This document shows, in pieces, positions 1 to 9,520 of a stretch of DNA of 23,431 nucleotides. Below the pieces are notes generated by a model that did not search any database, was not told where the DNA came from, and saw only the letters and a list, made by a program, of their open reading frames with translations. The position numbers and the translations under genes are program-made. Location of the stretch: contig JAAMPI010000895.1 in NCBI GenBank assembly GCA_013054445.1, positions 1 through 23,431 on the forward strand, given 5' to 3'. This DNA comes from Cudoniella acicularis (lineage: Eukaryota; Ascomycota; Leotiomycetes; Helotiales; Helotiaceae). Position 1 is the stretch's first letter. Each line of letters opens with the position of its first letter.

Positions 1-1117
1 TATCAAGTAGATAGTTGAATAGAGGGGATCGCAGGGTAGTTTAGGGGGCCGCTCCGCTAAAATCCAGCGTGTAACTCGCTGCAGGTTAGTGAGTTACATG
101 CTTCTATATTACCTTGAAGCACTATTCGGAACTTGGTGAAAGTACCAAGGGGCCTTTACAAATACCTTTATGGACTCTGTAGCCTTATCTCTATTCTTGC
201 ATCCCTTGCTCATAGAGCATACTGCCTCACCCACACCTATGACTTGTTTTACAGCTTACAAACGCCGATCGGGACGCCGGCAGGTAAACTTAAAATCGAC
301 TTTCGGAGGCTCTTTAAGTCCTAGAGATGTACCTATCTGCCAAGCGGTTCCCTCGTGGTGCCAGGCACGAAATCCCCTGAAACTTACACAATCTACTGGT
401 GTAACAACACTTTCGCCAAAACAATATATTAATCTCTTCGTTTGCGCATATTCTTGGGGGCAGTGACCCCAGATTCATTATCGGTCCGCCTTGCGCCACG
501 GTCCTGAAATTAAATTCAGAATAGCTCTGAAATGTTGTGGTTACCGATCCAATGAAATATACGCCAGAAAATGAAGTAGCATATAATCCTGTAGATGAAG
601 CGGTTCTTTCTTCGCGTAGTGTTGCTTCTTTACCTTGGTATATAATGCGAAGCACAATGAGCTAGGATAGTTTGCGATCGAACAAGGGCTTATCACGTTC
701 AAAAATGCCTGAGAGTGTGGCTATTAGTCAATATCAGAGCGCTTTGATGATCCTTTTCATTCTAAAATAGGAGGTAATACAGAAGACAATATCAGGGCCA
801 CGTAATGAGATGCTTAGAGTGGCTGAAAGTGGGCTTGTTATCTCGTGAGTATGTCACAAAAAAGATAACCCTGAGAGTTTTCATTCTTCATTCCTTAAAA
901 AGTATCATACTTAAGGTCTATTTCCTAACAGTTTTTAGGAAAACTTATTATTGTTTACCTATTTTAAGAGATCCGAATTCTTCTATCTAAAGGTATGTTG
1001 TGCTAATACTGCTCAAGTTGGATCTCAAAGATAGTTCTCCTCGTATGACCTTAATCGTTCATATTTGTTCTTGAATTGTTGATTCTTCAAAGCACTAACA
1101 TGTTCATCTCATAGAAT
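1..1117. other. Gene-poor stretch, no supported gene
   Basis: No reading frame here joins into a recognisable protein. The longest open frame is on the minus strand at 314-655 (113 codons). It has a serine/threonine-rich start but matches no family I know and shows no clear start context, so I do not call it. Composition becomes more AT-rich after about 700, as expected for old repeat DNA next to the broken gene that follows. Confidence 0.6.
70..98. repeat. Short imperfect inverted repeat
   Basis: TGTAACTCGCT (70-80) and AGTGAGTTACA (88-98) are reverse complements at 10 of 11 positions around a 7-nt loop. The structure could lie at the edge of an old mobile element, but no partner copy is visible in the window. 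Confidence 0.5.
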
Positions 1118-3494
1118 ATGTCAACGAATACAACAGTGTATACCGGATTTTGGACTAAATTGTCAAAAGGACCAGTTTACGGTTCGACCTTAACACTCCC
1201 TACCCAGAATGGAAATATCCTTATTGCCGCCCTTGCGATATTCATTCATGTTAGTATTTTCCAGAGTATCTTCCACAGTAAAAGTTTTACCAACTCGTAG
1301 TATTTCAAAAGTCAAAAGATACTTGCATGTTCTTTGTGAAATTTAATATGACTTATTCAGCTAAGCTTATACTATAAATAGATTACAGGTATACAGTCCT
1401 GGAATATCATATGTTTCGTAATACACCAGGTCCGTTCTACAATGGAAGCAAGAGACGGTTTGCACCACCAGCAACAAGCAACTTTGCGCAACACCGCATC
1501 CTATCTTAGTACTCTATGGTCTCTGATCAAAATCTGGTGGGCTTGGCGCAGTCTTGCAACAAGAAGTTTCCGGAGAAGTTTCCCGCCTATTATGATTGGG
1601 TTCGTCCACCTTATAGCCTTTGGAGCGGCAGATAGCCTTTGGAGCGGCAGGCATTCTATCCGCAAAAATCACAAAATATGGAAATGAAGTCCTGGTAGCA
1701 CGAAGCGACAACTGCGGTCCATGGGATTAATGGAGTGGAGACAACTCAAATCAGTCAACTGTGCGGTCAAGTATAGCTTATGACAGCTACGTCAAGGATT
1801 CGATGGAAGTAAGCAAGCAACATGTTCAAAGCTGCGTTGCGGAATCACAGTCCTTGCCCGAATGTAACGTTTTCAAAAGTTTACAACTCAATTGGACCTC
1901 AATGAACGGCCCATGTCCATTCGATCAAAGCTTATGTCTTGGTCCAGCAACTAGCTCCCTTTATACGGAAACAGTTATGATGGACTCCCGTGAGGATCTT
2001 GGTATTAACTCAGAAGACAAAGATCGTGTTCATTTGAAAAGAAGTTTCGCTTGTTCACCAATTACTACTAAGGGCTACACCACGACTGGGACAAGCTCAA
2101 TGGATTACCGTGATTGGAGTGTCAAAAACCATACCGGCCACACCAGTTTCAATTACATAGCAGCATTATATGGACCATCCGCTACCAATGACACCTTGCT
2201 AGGGCTTGGAGATCCGGTATTCGAAAATGCAACTTATATTTACACCAATTTAAAAGAAGTTGGACCCTTGTATTACAATTATGGTGACGCGGGTTATGAC
2301 ATTGGGTTAGTATTCCTTGAGCAAAACAATAAGGGCCAAAGACCAAAACTAACTCGATCCCTCAAAACCGAGTTCTTCGACAACAGTCAAGGATTCAATC
2401 CCGTTCCGGAACTTTCCATCCCAAACAGCACTATAAATCTAGTGTTCGTATCCTTTTCTGGTGCTTATCTTAAACCGAGCGATGATCTCTGGTTATCAGC
2501 ACACAAAAACACGACAATGGTCTCTGGAGAAAGCCACTTTGCCAAGGATGGGAATATTATTTATTTGATGGATAATCTCCTTTCGGTCTTGGCTTGCTCA
2601 GAGAAATTCCAACTATGCAACCCTTTTCCTGATACAGGGACCACACCTCAATGTATAACCCCTCTATCCGTGGCACAGATGAGTTACATACCTGATGATG
2701 AACTCCGTCAAATCTTTCCCAGAGACAACCAGATAGCAACAATAATAGCGCTCACAACAGTTGCCGTTTACTCCAGCTTCATTTCAACCATGTCTGGTCT
2801 AGACAGACCGCTTTTGGTAGAGAATCGTGTCGCTGGTATAAAATCATTGGCGCCAGCTTCCGATCAATGGGTGCTAGAGGCAAAAACCCTTTTCTCGATC
2901 GGCCTTGCGGGATTTCAACGATTGCTCTTGGATTATATCAGCGGGCCGTCTCCCCAATACGTCCCGTACATGCTATTTGCAAATCAATCTGAGAACGACT
3001 CCAACTTGCAATGGCTGTGCGTCAATCATATCATAAAGCGAAGTGACTACACTAACTTCAGCACTTTGGCGATAAGTCTCATTTTTGGATTGGGGTTTAT
3101 TGTGATAGGAACGAGCCTTTGTCTTGAAACAGTTGTCGGATCGGTGAGGCCGAAGTGGGGGAAAGAGCAGTGGAAACAGACAACTTAGTGGGCTGATGGG
3201 ACGTTGTAGTTGCACAAGAGCGCCTTTAAGGGAAGGAGAATCAAAGATTGGAGAGTTGGAAGAGGGGACGAAGTCCCGATTACCAGTGGGAGGATAGTGT
3301 GGAGCGCATTGTGGAATTGGGATGAGATGCTGCCCTTGGTTGAGACAAAACAGAGCTTTGACTCTTCTCACTCGAGCAGAGAAATGAGTACTGCTTGTAC
3401 GGAAACTGAAGATGCCCAAGACTTGGTTTGTCCCTATCTATCAATTTCAAGCAGCGAGGATCGGATTTTGAGGAGACGAGCAAATTCAATCTAG
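1118..3494 (+). pseudogene. Broken gene for a large glycosylated fungal membrane protein
   Basis: The parts read as one ascomycete surface-protein family that I recognise by pattern but cannot name. The N-terminus at 1118-1249 has YTGFWTKLSKGP and a first hydrophobic segment. After an intron (best guess 1250-1396; other donors lie at 1267 and 1275) comes SWNIICFVIHQ, then RDGLHHQQQ and a second membrane segment (FVHLIAFGAA). A cysteine- and N-glycosylation-rich ectodomain runs from about 1731 to 3050, followed by a last membrane segment near 3061-3130. Breaks: a 19-bp tandem duplication (1613-1650) shifts the frame; TAA at 1728-1730 falls just after NCGPWD; TAG at 3186-3188 is followed by WADGTL, another TAG (3207-3209), then LHKSAF and a conserved-looking tail ending in VPIT. 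All three stops can arise by C-to-T change. Removing one duplicate copy puts both halves in the same frame. The open frame at 1761 starts with GTG and is not an independent gene. Confidence 0.85.
1613..1650. repeat. Perfect 19-bp tandem duplication (frameshifting)
   Basis: atagcctttggagcggcag occurs at 1613-1631 and again, identically, at 1632-1650. As 19 is not a multiple of three, the duplication moves the downstream frame. With one copy removed, the frame from 1442 runs on as LIAFGAAGILSAKITKYGNE, as expected for this family. The two copies are still identical, so the event is probably recent. Confidence 0.95.
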
Positions 3495-4155
3495 GTTTTA
3501 TATATTTGCGCTATATAACCTCGTTACCTCGAGAATACATTAAAATATTTCTTCTACTTTGTTTTTCTATATCAGATATCTTTAAAGTTATTATTAAAAA
3601 GATTTGAGTTCAGTAAATTTAATTATTATTTATATAATATTAATAGTTATATAGATTATATAATAGATAAAAAAGTCTATTTTATATTTATTTTAGTTAG
3701 AAAGAATAGTTATATTATTTAGAAAAGATAAAGCAAAGTTATAAATTTATATAAATATTAGAGATATAGTTCGAGTCTTCGAATATAAAAGGCACTCTTT
3801 ATGCTTTTAGTAGAATACAATAGAAGATATTAAGTGCGATAGATGGAATAAGATAGAGTAAAGGCGCGTGGTGAGGGGAGGAGTGAGTCTGATGGAGTAT
3901 ATTACTAGTGGAATTCTGGTGCGCGACGGAAAATAGGGCGTAAGGCTGCCTTTTAGCGTAAGTGATGAGAAGTTTATTAGCGGAGTTGGTTAGAGCTAGT
4001 CGGGTAGAACAATTGAATCATTAATTATCGCTCAAAAACAAATTTGGATGGTGTTTGAATTTTTGCTTGTACTTCGAGAGGTTAATGAGGTTATTCGTTT
4101 GTAGGAAGAAATTGTGGTTGCGAAACTCGATTAGATGGCGCATGTATATTTTGGT
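3495..4155. other. AT-rich, RIP-like block and flank, no gene
   Basis: From about 3495 to 3850 the sequence is almost only A and T, with many TATA, TTAT and ATTA runs and hardly any CG or CA steps. This is the usual look of DNA heavily mutated by RIP in ascomycetes. From 3850 to 4155 composition returns to mixed. Nothing codes here that I can support. Confidence 0.7.
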
Positions 4156-4174
4156 GTTGTTTAACCTGAATCCT
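4156..4174 (+). repeat. Left copy of a long-distance inverted repeat
   Basis: GTTGTTTAACCTGAATCCT here matches the reverse complement of 11322-11340 at 18 of 19 positions. A weaker match extends a few bases further (GACTTGC against AACCTGC). The following 170 bases are rich in CTCACC and have no recognisable gene. With the right copy it brackets 7.2 kb containing the NLR gene. It may be the end of a transposon or simply two copies of a dispersed repeat. Confidence 0.6.
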
Positions 4175-4180
4175 GACTTG

Positions 4181-4450
4181 CTTCTGCTTGCTCACCAAGC
4201 CACAGCACACATGACCCATCGCCGCTTTGCTCACCCTCGCCTCACCTCGCGCTCACCCACCCTTCACGCGCAGCCTCCACCACCTCACCTCTGCTCGCTA
4301 CCCTCTAGCAGCTCGAAACCCTTAATCACCCTAGGTGTGCCTTTGAGATAGGTCCTATCCTAGTAGCAGCATTGAAAATGTCAACTTCTAGCGAGCAGGA
4401 TCACAGGAACCCAGAACGTGTCCTAGGTGATCAGAACAGGCTCACTATTA
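4181..4450. repeat. CTCACC-rich patch, no gene
   Basis: Several CTCACC motifs occur between about 4188 and 4290, some closely spaced, in an otherwise C-rich tract. A similar cluster, with CTCACC on the same strand, lies at about 11228-11290 beside the right inverted-repeat copy. The open frame at 4055-4351 is low-complexity and I do not regard it as a gene. The NLR stop codon lies at 4451. Confidence 0.5.
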
Positions 4451-7400
4451 TCAGAATAGCTCGACACCCCACCTCCCTATGTTAGTCTTCAATAAACGCT
4501 CATTCGCTAGTAATATCTTTACTATTCTCTTGTGCTTCATTGCCATTGCCCAGATCAGTGGCGTCTGGCCACCACTCCTAAAGTTCGGGTCGACACGCTC
4601 ATAGGCTAGTAATAGCTTTACTATTGTCTTGTGCTTCATCGCTATTGCTAAGACTAGTGGCGTCCTGCCTTCGCTATTCTCAAAGTTCGGGTCGACACGC
4701 TCATGGGCTAGTAATAGCTTTACTATTGTCTTGTGCTTCAGTGTCATTGCCCAGATTAGTGGCGTCCGGCCTTCACTCTCAAAGTTCGGGTTGACACGGT
4801 CATAGGCTAGCAATAGCTTTACTATTGCCTTGTGCCTCATCATTATTGCCCAGATCAGCGGCGTCAGGCCTTTTTGATCTATGGCGTTCGGGTCGACGCC
4901 GTTAACCGCAATCAGTAGTTTCGCTACCACTTTCTGGCCGCTTTCCGCTGCCCATGACAGCGGCGTTCGACCAAAAGAGTCTTTGATATCTGCGTAGTAT
5001 CCAGTCTCAATTAAGGCGGATATCCCTTTCCCTAGTCCAAAGTATGCCGCAACATGCACCGCGGTCATTTGCCTTGACGTCATTGAGTTGTAGTCAACGT
5101 ACATTCTTGACTTCATTATAGGCTGGGTAGAAGCTGATACTTTGGCTCCACTACTAAGAAAGTCCAGAATTGATTGTTGCATCTCTTTTGAAGCTGCGAG
5201 TGCATGATACCCCCAGTTTCTTGCAGCATAGTCGTAGAATTTATTCAGCCGTAACCGGGCTTGAAACTCGTTATCGGTTGGGCAGGAGCCTGTTCCAAAC
5301 CTATCAAATGACAGATAGGTAATGCAGATAGCTGTAATATAATTTTCGATATTAACCCTCGCGATATCATTCTGCTGAGAATCCACTATCGCGGGATCCC
5401 TCTGCTGATCAAGGCAAAACATATGGGTCCGCAAGTATTTGTATGTCGTATGATGGACCAAGCGAATAATATGGCTTTCTTTATCGACCGTGACTAATCC
5501 GGCACAGACAGAGACAATGTCATCGATTTGTGAGAGGTTGTCTTCGTCAGGTTCAGGCTCGCCAACTTCCACTGCAAGCGCATGCTGAAGTTCCCACGTC
5601 GTGACTGGTCTCTTTGCGCAACTGATCCACGATAGGACCCGTTTAGCGAGGTCTCTCAGGCCTGGCTTTTGGCATTTGATTCTCTCCATAGCATGGTCGT
5701 ATGCTTGAGCTAAGGCTTCGAGTTTCTGGTCTTCACCTGGTCCTCGAGCCTGGTTATGGAGCTGTTGCAATGTACGTTTTATGGCTTTTGGCGTAGTCTT
5801 GTCCTCAAGTGAATCGAGATAAAGCTGTGCTAAGAGAAACCTAGTGGATATCAGTAAACGCACCTCACGTTCAATATTCAGTGAGATACATGCATTCCTT
5901 TAACAGCAGTTGAAATTTTAATCTTGATTTCCTCTTGCAGCTCTAAGCTGCTCAAGACGAATCCCGGAAGTTGCGATATGTGACCATCGAGATACCTACT
6001 AACATCTTTATCGCTAGCAAGGATCTCCCGCAACAAACATCCTTTAAACTCCCTCTCGATGCCCGGGATAGGTCGTGAGGTGGCAAAGAGGTTTACTCTA
6101 GTTTTAGCTTGGAGGTTAAAGATCTCTGACAGGAATCTCGATCGGCAACTATCAGACGCTTGGCACTCATCAAGCGCATCTAAGACAATAAAGACTCTCG
6201 AATATATTGTCGCCACGGAATGGAGAGCTCTCGAGATTTCGTCAAATAATAGTCGCGTCCGCATGCCTTTATGCTTATCGTGGAGCGATTTCACGCTGTC
6301 TGGTAGATGTGACCGGCCCTGAGTAAGTTGTTTTAGGAGGCTCGCGAGTAAATCTTCGATATTCTGCTCGTGTTGCCGTTGGAAGTTGCAATAGAGATAA
6401 GCGATTCCAATGGTCGGATTATTACGAAATCTATTTGAAAGATTGTCGACTACAATAGATGTAAGAATTGTTTTCCCCGCTCCGGGAATACCTGGACAAA
6501 ATAATGTCTGCTGGCTTGTCTTCAGCCAAGCTTGGTACTCTTCTGAGTCTAGGAGCCATTGGCCAGTACCTGGTTGTCGTCTCCTGAGGTTGTCGCTCTG
6601 TTGAGAGCCGTAGTCAAATGGCGTGAGCCAGTTCAGGGTCTCAAGGTCTTCCTCTTTTTCTAACCTTGACCTCACCTTCTCAATATTTGCTTCAGTTCTA
6701 GATACAGTGTCAAGAACTAAGTATATTATTAGAAGCTGAGTACAAACTCGAGAGAGTAGCTTGAGAATAACTAACCACTAGAAAAAAGCTCGCTAATCTT
6801 CTTCTCAGCCTTGACCTTATTCGGAGGAATTTGACAAAGAAGATCATTCGCGTATGCAGCGGCTGCCATTGCTGCATACCCTTGCCACTCCTTGTTCTTA
6901 TGTGTGTCCGAGTAGTCGCATATACCCCTTATAACCAGGCAGGGAAAGTGGTTTATTAGCCCTGCCGCTTCCATCTCAAAACACAGAATGTCCTTCTCTG
7001 CAGCGAGAGTATCCCGAACCAAAGCGTCCTTCATTAACTGGTTTGCCGAGGCAATTAAGCCATAGTGAATTGCTGGATTATCCTCACCCTTAGTCCGCGC
7101 CAGTCGTACTATTAAGATTGATAAATCATCACCACAGACTGCCGCACAGCTTGCTTCGTTGTTTAGAGGATGAGTGACTCTGCTTTGATATAACCTATCG
7201 CTACTTAAGTCCGGTTGCTTGTACTTCTTCGTTAGTCTTGGCTTCTTCTCGAGAATACTATTGATGGCCTCATTAAGCCGATGCCCTTCCGCCTCGTACT
7301 GGGCCTTAAGGCCATTCACAGCCGCCCTTAGTAGTATTGGTGGCTGGTTTAAGAGCCCTGTTGGTTGGAAGCTCTGATCTTGTATCCTTTTGCCAAAGTC

Positions 7401-7883
7401 GTATTGGAACACGCCACTGTTCCCCTCACGAGGAGCGCTGACCACAAGGTCGCCTAGACGGATATCATGGTTTCGACTTGGCGCACCACCGCCAATGCCG
7501 ACCATCAGACCGATTCTAACGTTAGGGAAGCTGTGTAGCATGTCCCTTCCGACGCTTGCTGCAGAGGTTATGCCGTATTCCCCGTCGGGCAAGACGGCGA
7601 TAACGACGTTGTGTTTCCCAACTGTGCCCAGTGTGTAAATATTGTTGTCATTCAGAGACACATCATACGGTCGTTCGTGTCTTTCATCGAGAAAAGCTTG
7701 GGCGGCAACGTACTCCGTGCTTATTGCGCAGATCCAGCCGACGGTGTAATCATCGTTCAGGAGCATCCGCTCAGGAGCATTAACCGTTGGCGGTTGAAAA
7801 TCATCACAACCTATCTTCCTCTCCTTCTCCGCGCCAGATGCAGCTGCTCGATTATTCTCAAGGTCGAGCTCTCTCTTCGACAT
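4451..7883 (-). CDS. NLR-type receptor: PNP-like, NACHT and ankyrin domains
   Basis: Predicted exons (minus strand): 7883-6776, 6716-5894, 5840-4451, giving 3,321 nt and 1,106 residues with all phases consistent. Residues ~45-350 are a PNP_UDP (nucleoside phosphorylase/nucleosidase) fold: [19 protein letters not shown] (130-133), EMEAAGL (303-309) and ICDYSD (321-326). Residues ~370-440 are the linker ([27 protein letters not shown]). Residues ~440-600 are the NACHT: Walker A GIPGAGKT (445-452), Walker [11 protein letters not shown] (544-553), FATSRP. After a helical region, ankyrin repeats run from ~900 to 1095 with nearly identical units. The start at 7883 (MSKRELD) precedes the conserved domain closely; the frame stays open upstream to 8234, but that part looks like 5' leader. 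Related fungal NLRs act in non-self recognition and programmed cell death. Some PNP domains of immune proteins cleave nucleotides; such activity here is inference. The protein ends soon after the last ankyrin (GRWGVELF), so the repeat array may have been shortened. Confidence 0.88.
4498..4905 (-). repeat. Near-identical tandem ankyrin-coding units
   Basis: Four to five units of about 99-102 bp code for the last ankyrin repeats of the NLR. Two 47-nt segments, at 4592-4638 and 4694-4740, differ at only one base. Protein units read [40 protein letters not shown] and [20 protein letters not shown]. Such DNA-level identity points to recent unit duplication or gene conversion, as described for repeat domains of fungal NLRs. 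Confidence 0.9.
5841..5893 (-). other. Second NLR intron, GC-AG boundaries
   Basis: The family sequence GMFLLAQL is restored only if the intron starts with GCATGT (5893) and ends with CTAG (5841). It is 53 nt long, with CTGAT as a likely branch point. No GT donor gives the correct frame with an intron of normal length: the GT at 5889 is in the wrong phase for this acceptor, and its in-phase partner AG would leave only 26 nt. GCATGT is one change from the common fungal donor GTATGT. Confidence 0.75.
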
Positions 7884-8661
7884 CGTCAAAGGTCTCTGCC
7901 ACGGCACGCCACGAAGTCTCCAGGGGTACAAATTCGGACTTGGGTGTTCAGTTGGGGTTGGTTGGTTCTGTTCCACTGCAAGGGTTTCGGGGGTAGATTC
8001 GATAGGCCTTGCTCTACACAAAGTCAAGCGCTCGGAATCGTTTAAAGAGGAGAATTTAATAGAGCCAAAAGAATCTGAGTGAAACGTGGGAGTCCTTGAG
8101 AAGGAGTGGAGAGAGTGGCATGTGTTCAAAAATGTCGCGACTTTCTTCAGCCTCAGGCACCAAATCTGGCGGTGTTGTCGGCACATCGCACCACAGCCGC
8201 AGGCATACCCACAGCCACGTACGTCAGCTCTCATGAGTGGTTTTGATCAGCCCCAAAGCGAAAGGAAAAGATATTAAACATTCATTGTGATAAGACATTA
8301 CGGAGCTCGGCATGATGCGCTCTGCAACCCCGTATAAGTCGCCAATGAGTGGAGACAAAATTACGGGCCGAGCCGTGTTGATCTCCAAGGTGAGGATAGA
8401 ATCTGACTTCGAGTGCCAGCTCCCTAGTTCACCAACTTTCCTTTCAAGGTCAAATAGTGTCAGGCTTACGACTCTCATCCTGAGACATGCCAGACACGGC
8501 CAGAGACTAAGCATGATGGGCATAGTGACATCAATAACAATTCAATATCTCCGTCCGTTATATTCCCCTGAAGTTCTTGTATCATATTTGCCAGGCTAGC
8601 CTTGGACTTCTTAACATCTCCACCCCCCTTGTCTTCTCCAGTCAGCATAGGCGGGAATTCT
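7884..8661. other. NLR leader region and intergenic DNA
   Basis: From 7884 to about 8234 the minus strand stays open in the NLR frame, but the translation has no family resemblance. It is best read as promoter and 5' leader. From 8235 to 8661 minus-strand frames of up to 99 codons occur (for example 8224-8523). I recognise no domain in them; they may be the worn extension of the CorA-like relic next door. Confidence 0.5.
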
Positions 8662-8984
8662 TTATGACAGCAGTACCATAACGGAAGTGACAATCGTTGT
8701 GGGGATTGGAACTGCACAGTAGACCCAAAAACCGTCGGAAATGGTCCAACTGCCAGGATCGGGGCTTGTAGTAGAAGGCACGCTGATTATTGCGGATATT
8801 AAGTAGCAGGAAGAAATGTCAGCATGAGGAAACCAATCGTTTTCGTAACCGTGCTCTCGAACTGTGCTGCACGGCCAATCTGAACCGACATGGCCGAATC
8901 ATACTGCGCAACCGTGATAAACGCAAGCCGGATTTCGCTGAGCAGCCGCTCTTTGTTGACACGGAGCAATACTGCAGACTGCTA
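8662..8984 (-). pseudogene. Relic of a CorA-like Mg2+ transporter C-terminus
   Basis: Read on the minus strand from 8981, one frame gives NKERLLSEIRLAFITVAQYD, then KTIGFLMLTFLPAT, ending at TAA (8801-8799). This is the helix before the first membrane segment and the FLPAT start of that segment in fungal CorA-like proteins. Moving to the next frame at 8799 gives ISAIISV, then SWTISDGFWVYCAVPIPTTI, which is the second membrane segment and its lead-in; it stops at 8664-8662. A single-base loss after FLPAT explains the switch. An in-frame TAG lies upstream at 8984-8982. No start or ion-filter region is left, so this is a fragment of a once longer gene. Fungal CorA-like genes carry metal-ion channels of the plasma membrane or organelles; this copy cannot work. 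Confidence 0.72.
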
Positions 8985-9111
8985 AGTATATGCTCGTGGA
9001 CATGTTTCAACACTTAGTTCGGCTTCCCAACAGAACCCAGCACACCGGCCGTGAGGACCTCATGTTACGCTAAGACTCTGCTAAGTCCAGCGTCTATACG
9101 TGGATGGCGTG

Positions 9112-9375
9112 TGTTGAAAGGTAATGTTAGGTCACATGCCCTAAACTCTCTAGGTAACCTTTGGAGGCCTACAGGGCACTAAAGCCTGAAGAGCACTGTA
9201 GGCTACAGTGTATTGTAGCCTGGAGTATACTGTAGCCTGCCAGGCTACAGGCTAGACTACAGCAAAGTCCTTCGGAACTCACTCAGTATCATTCTCTATA
9301 TAAGGGGCTTTGCCCACCTAGTTATTAGTTCTTTAGATCAAGCAATACACACAATTCAGTTTATGCACGCTTCAC
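9112..9375 (+). mobile_element. Copia-like long terminal repeat (3' limit uncertain)
   Basis: The block starts TGTTGAAAGGTAATG and holds a dense hairpin cluster. It has a TATA box (TATATAA, 9297-9303) followed by a GGGGCTTTGCCC hairpin, as in fungal Ty1/copia LTR promoters. A gag-like start codon follows at 9401, so this would be a 5' LTR. The 3' end lies somewhere between about 9350 and 9375. No second identical LTR is in the window, so the element is truncated. Confidence 0.6.
9194..9249. repeat. Nested palindromes inside the LTR
   Basis: CACTGTAGGCTACAGTG (9194-9210) is a perfect palindrome with one central base. TGTAGCCTGCCAGGCTACA (9231-9249) is another. Both are built from the same TGTAGCCT/AGGCTACA word, which occurs again between and after them. 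Confidence 0.95.
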
Positions 9376-9400
9376 ATAATATAGCCTAAGGTTCAATAGC

Positions 9401-9520
9401 ATGCCTGGAAACAGCGATCCGAACGAACCGCTTGCTCACATGTCATCGAAGTGTAATCTTCCATCCAAGAATGCTGGAAAGGATGCAATAGAAATAAAAC
9501 TATTACAACTAATGAAGTAA
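9401..9520 (+). mobile_element. Start of a truncated gag-like reading frame
   Basis: An ATG at 9401 follows the LTR and opens 39 codons (MPGNSDPNEPLAHMSSKCNL onwards), ended by TAA at 9518-9520. The position directly after the LTR suits the gag start of a copia element. Nothing beyond it reads as protease, integrase or reverse transcriptase, so the body is lost. Stray open frames to about 9845 (for example 9636-9845) may be further worn remains. Confidence 0.45.

Noticed and set aside
314..655. 113-codon minus-strand open frame
   Set aside because: No family, splice site or start context supports it, and it lies in gene-poor DNA.
4055..4351. 98-codon plus-strand open frame
   Set aside because: Low-complexity translation of the CTCACC-rich patch and the inverted-repeat copy.
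8224..8717. Two overlapping minus-strand frames as a small gene
   Set aside because: No domain is seen and the join is arbitrary; they probably trail the CorA-like relic.
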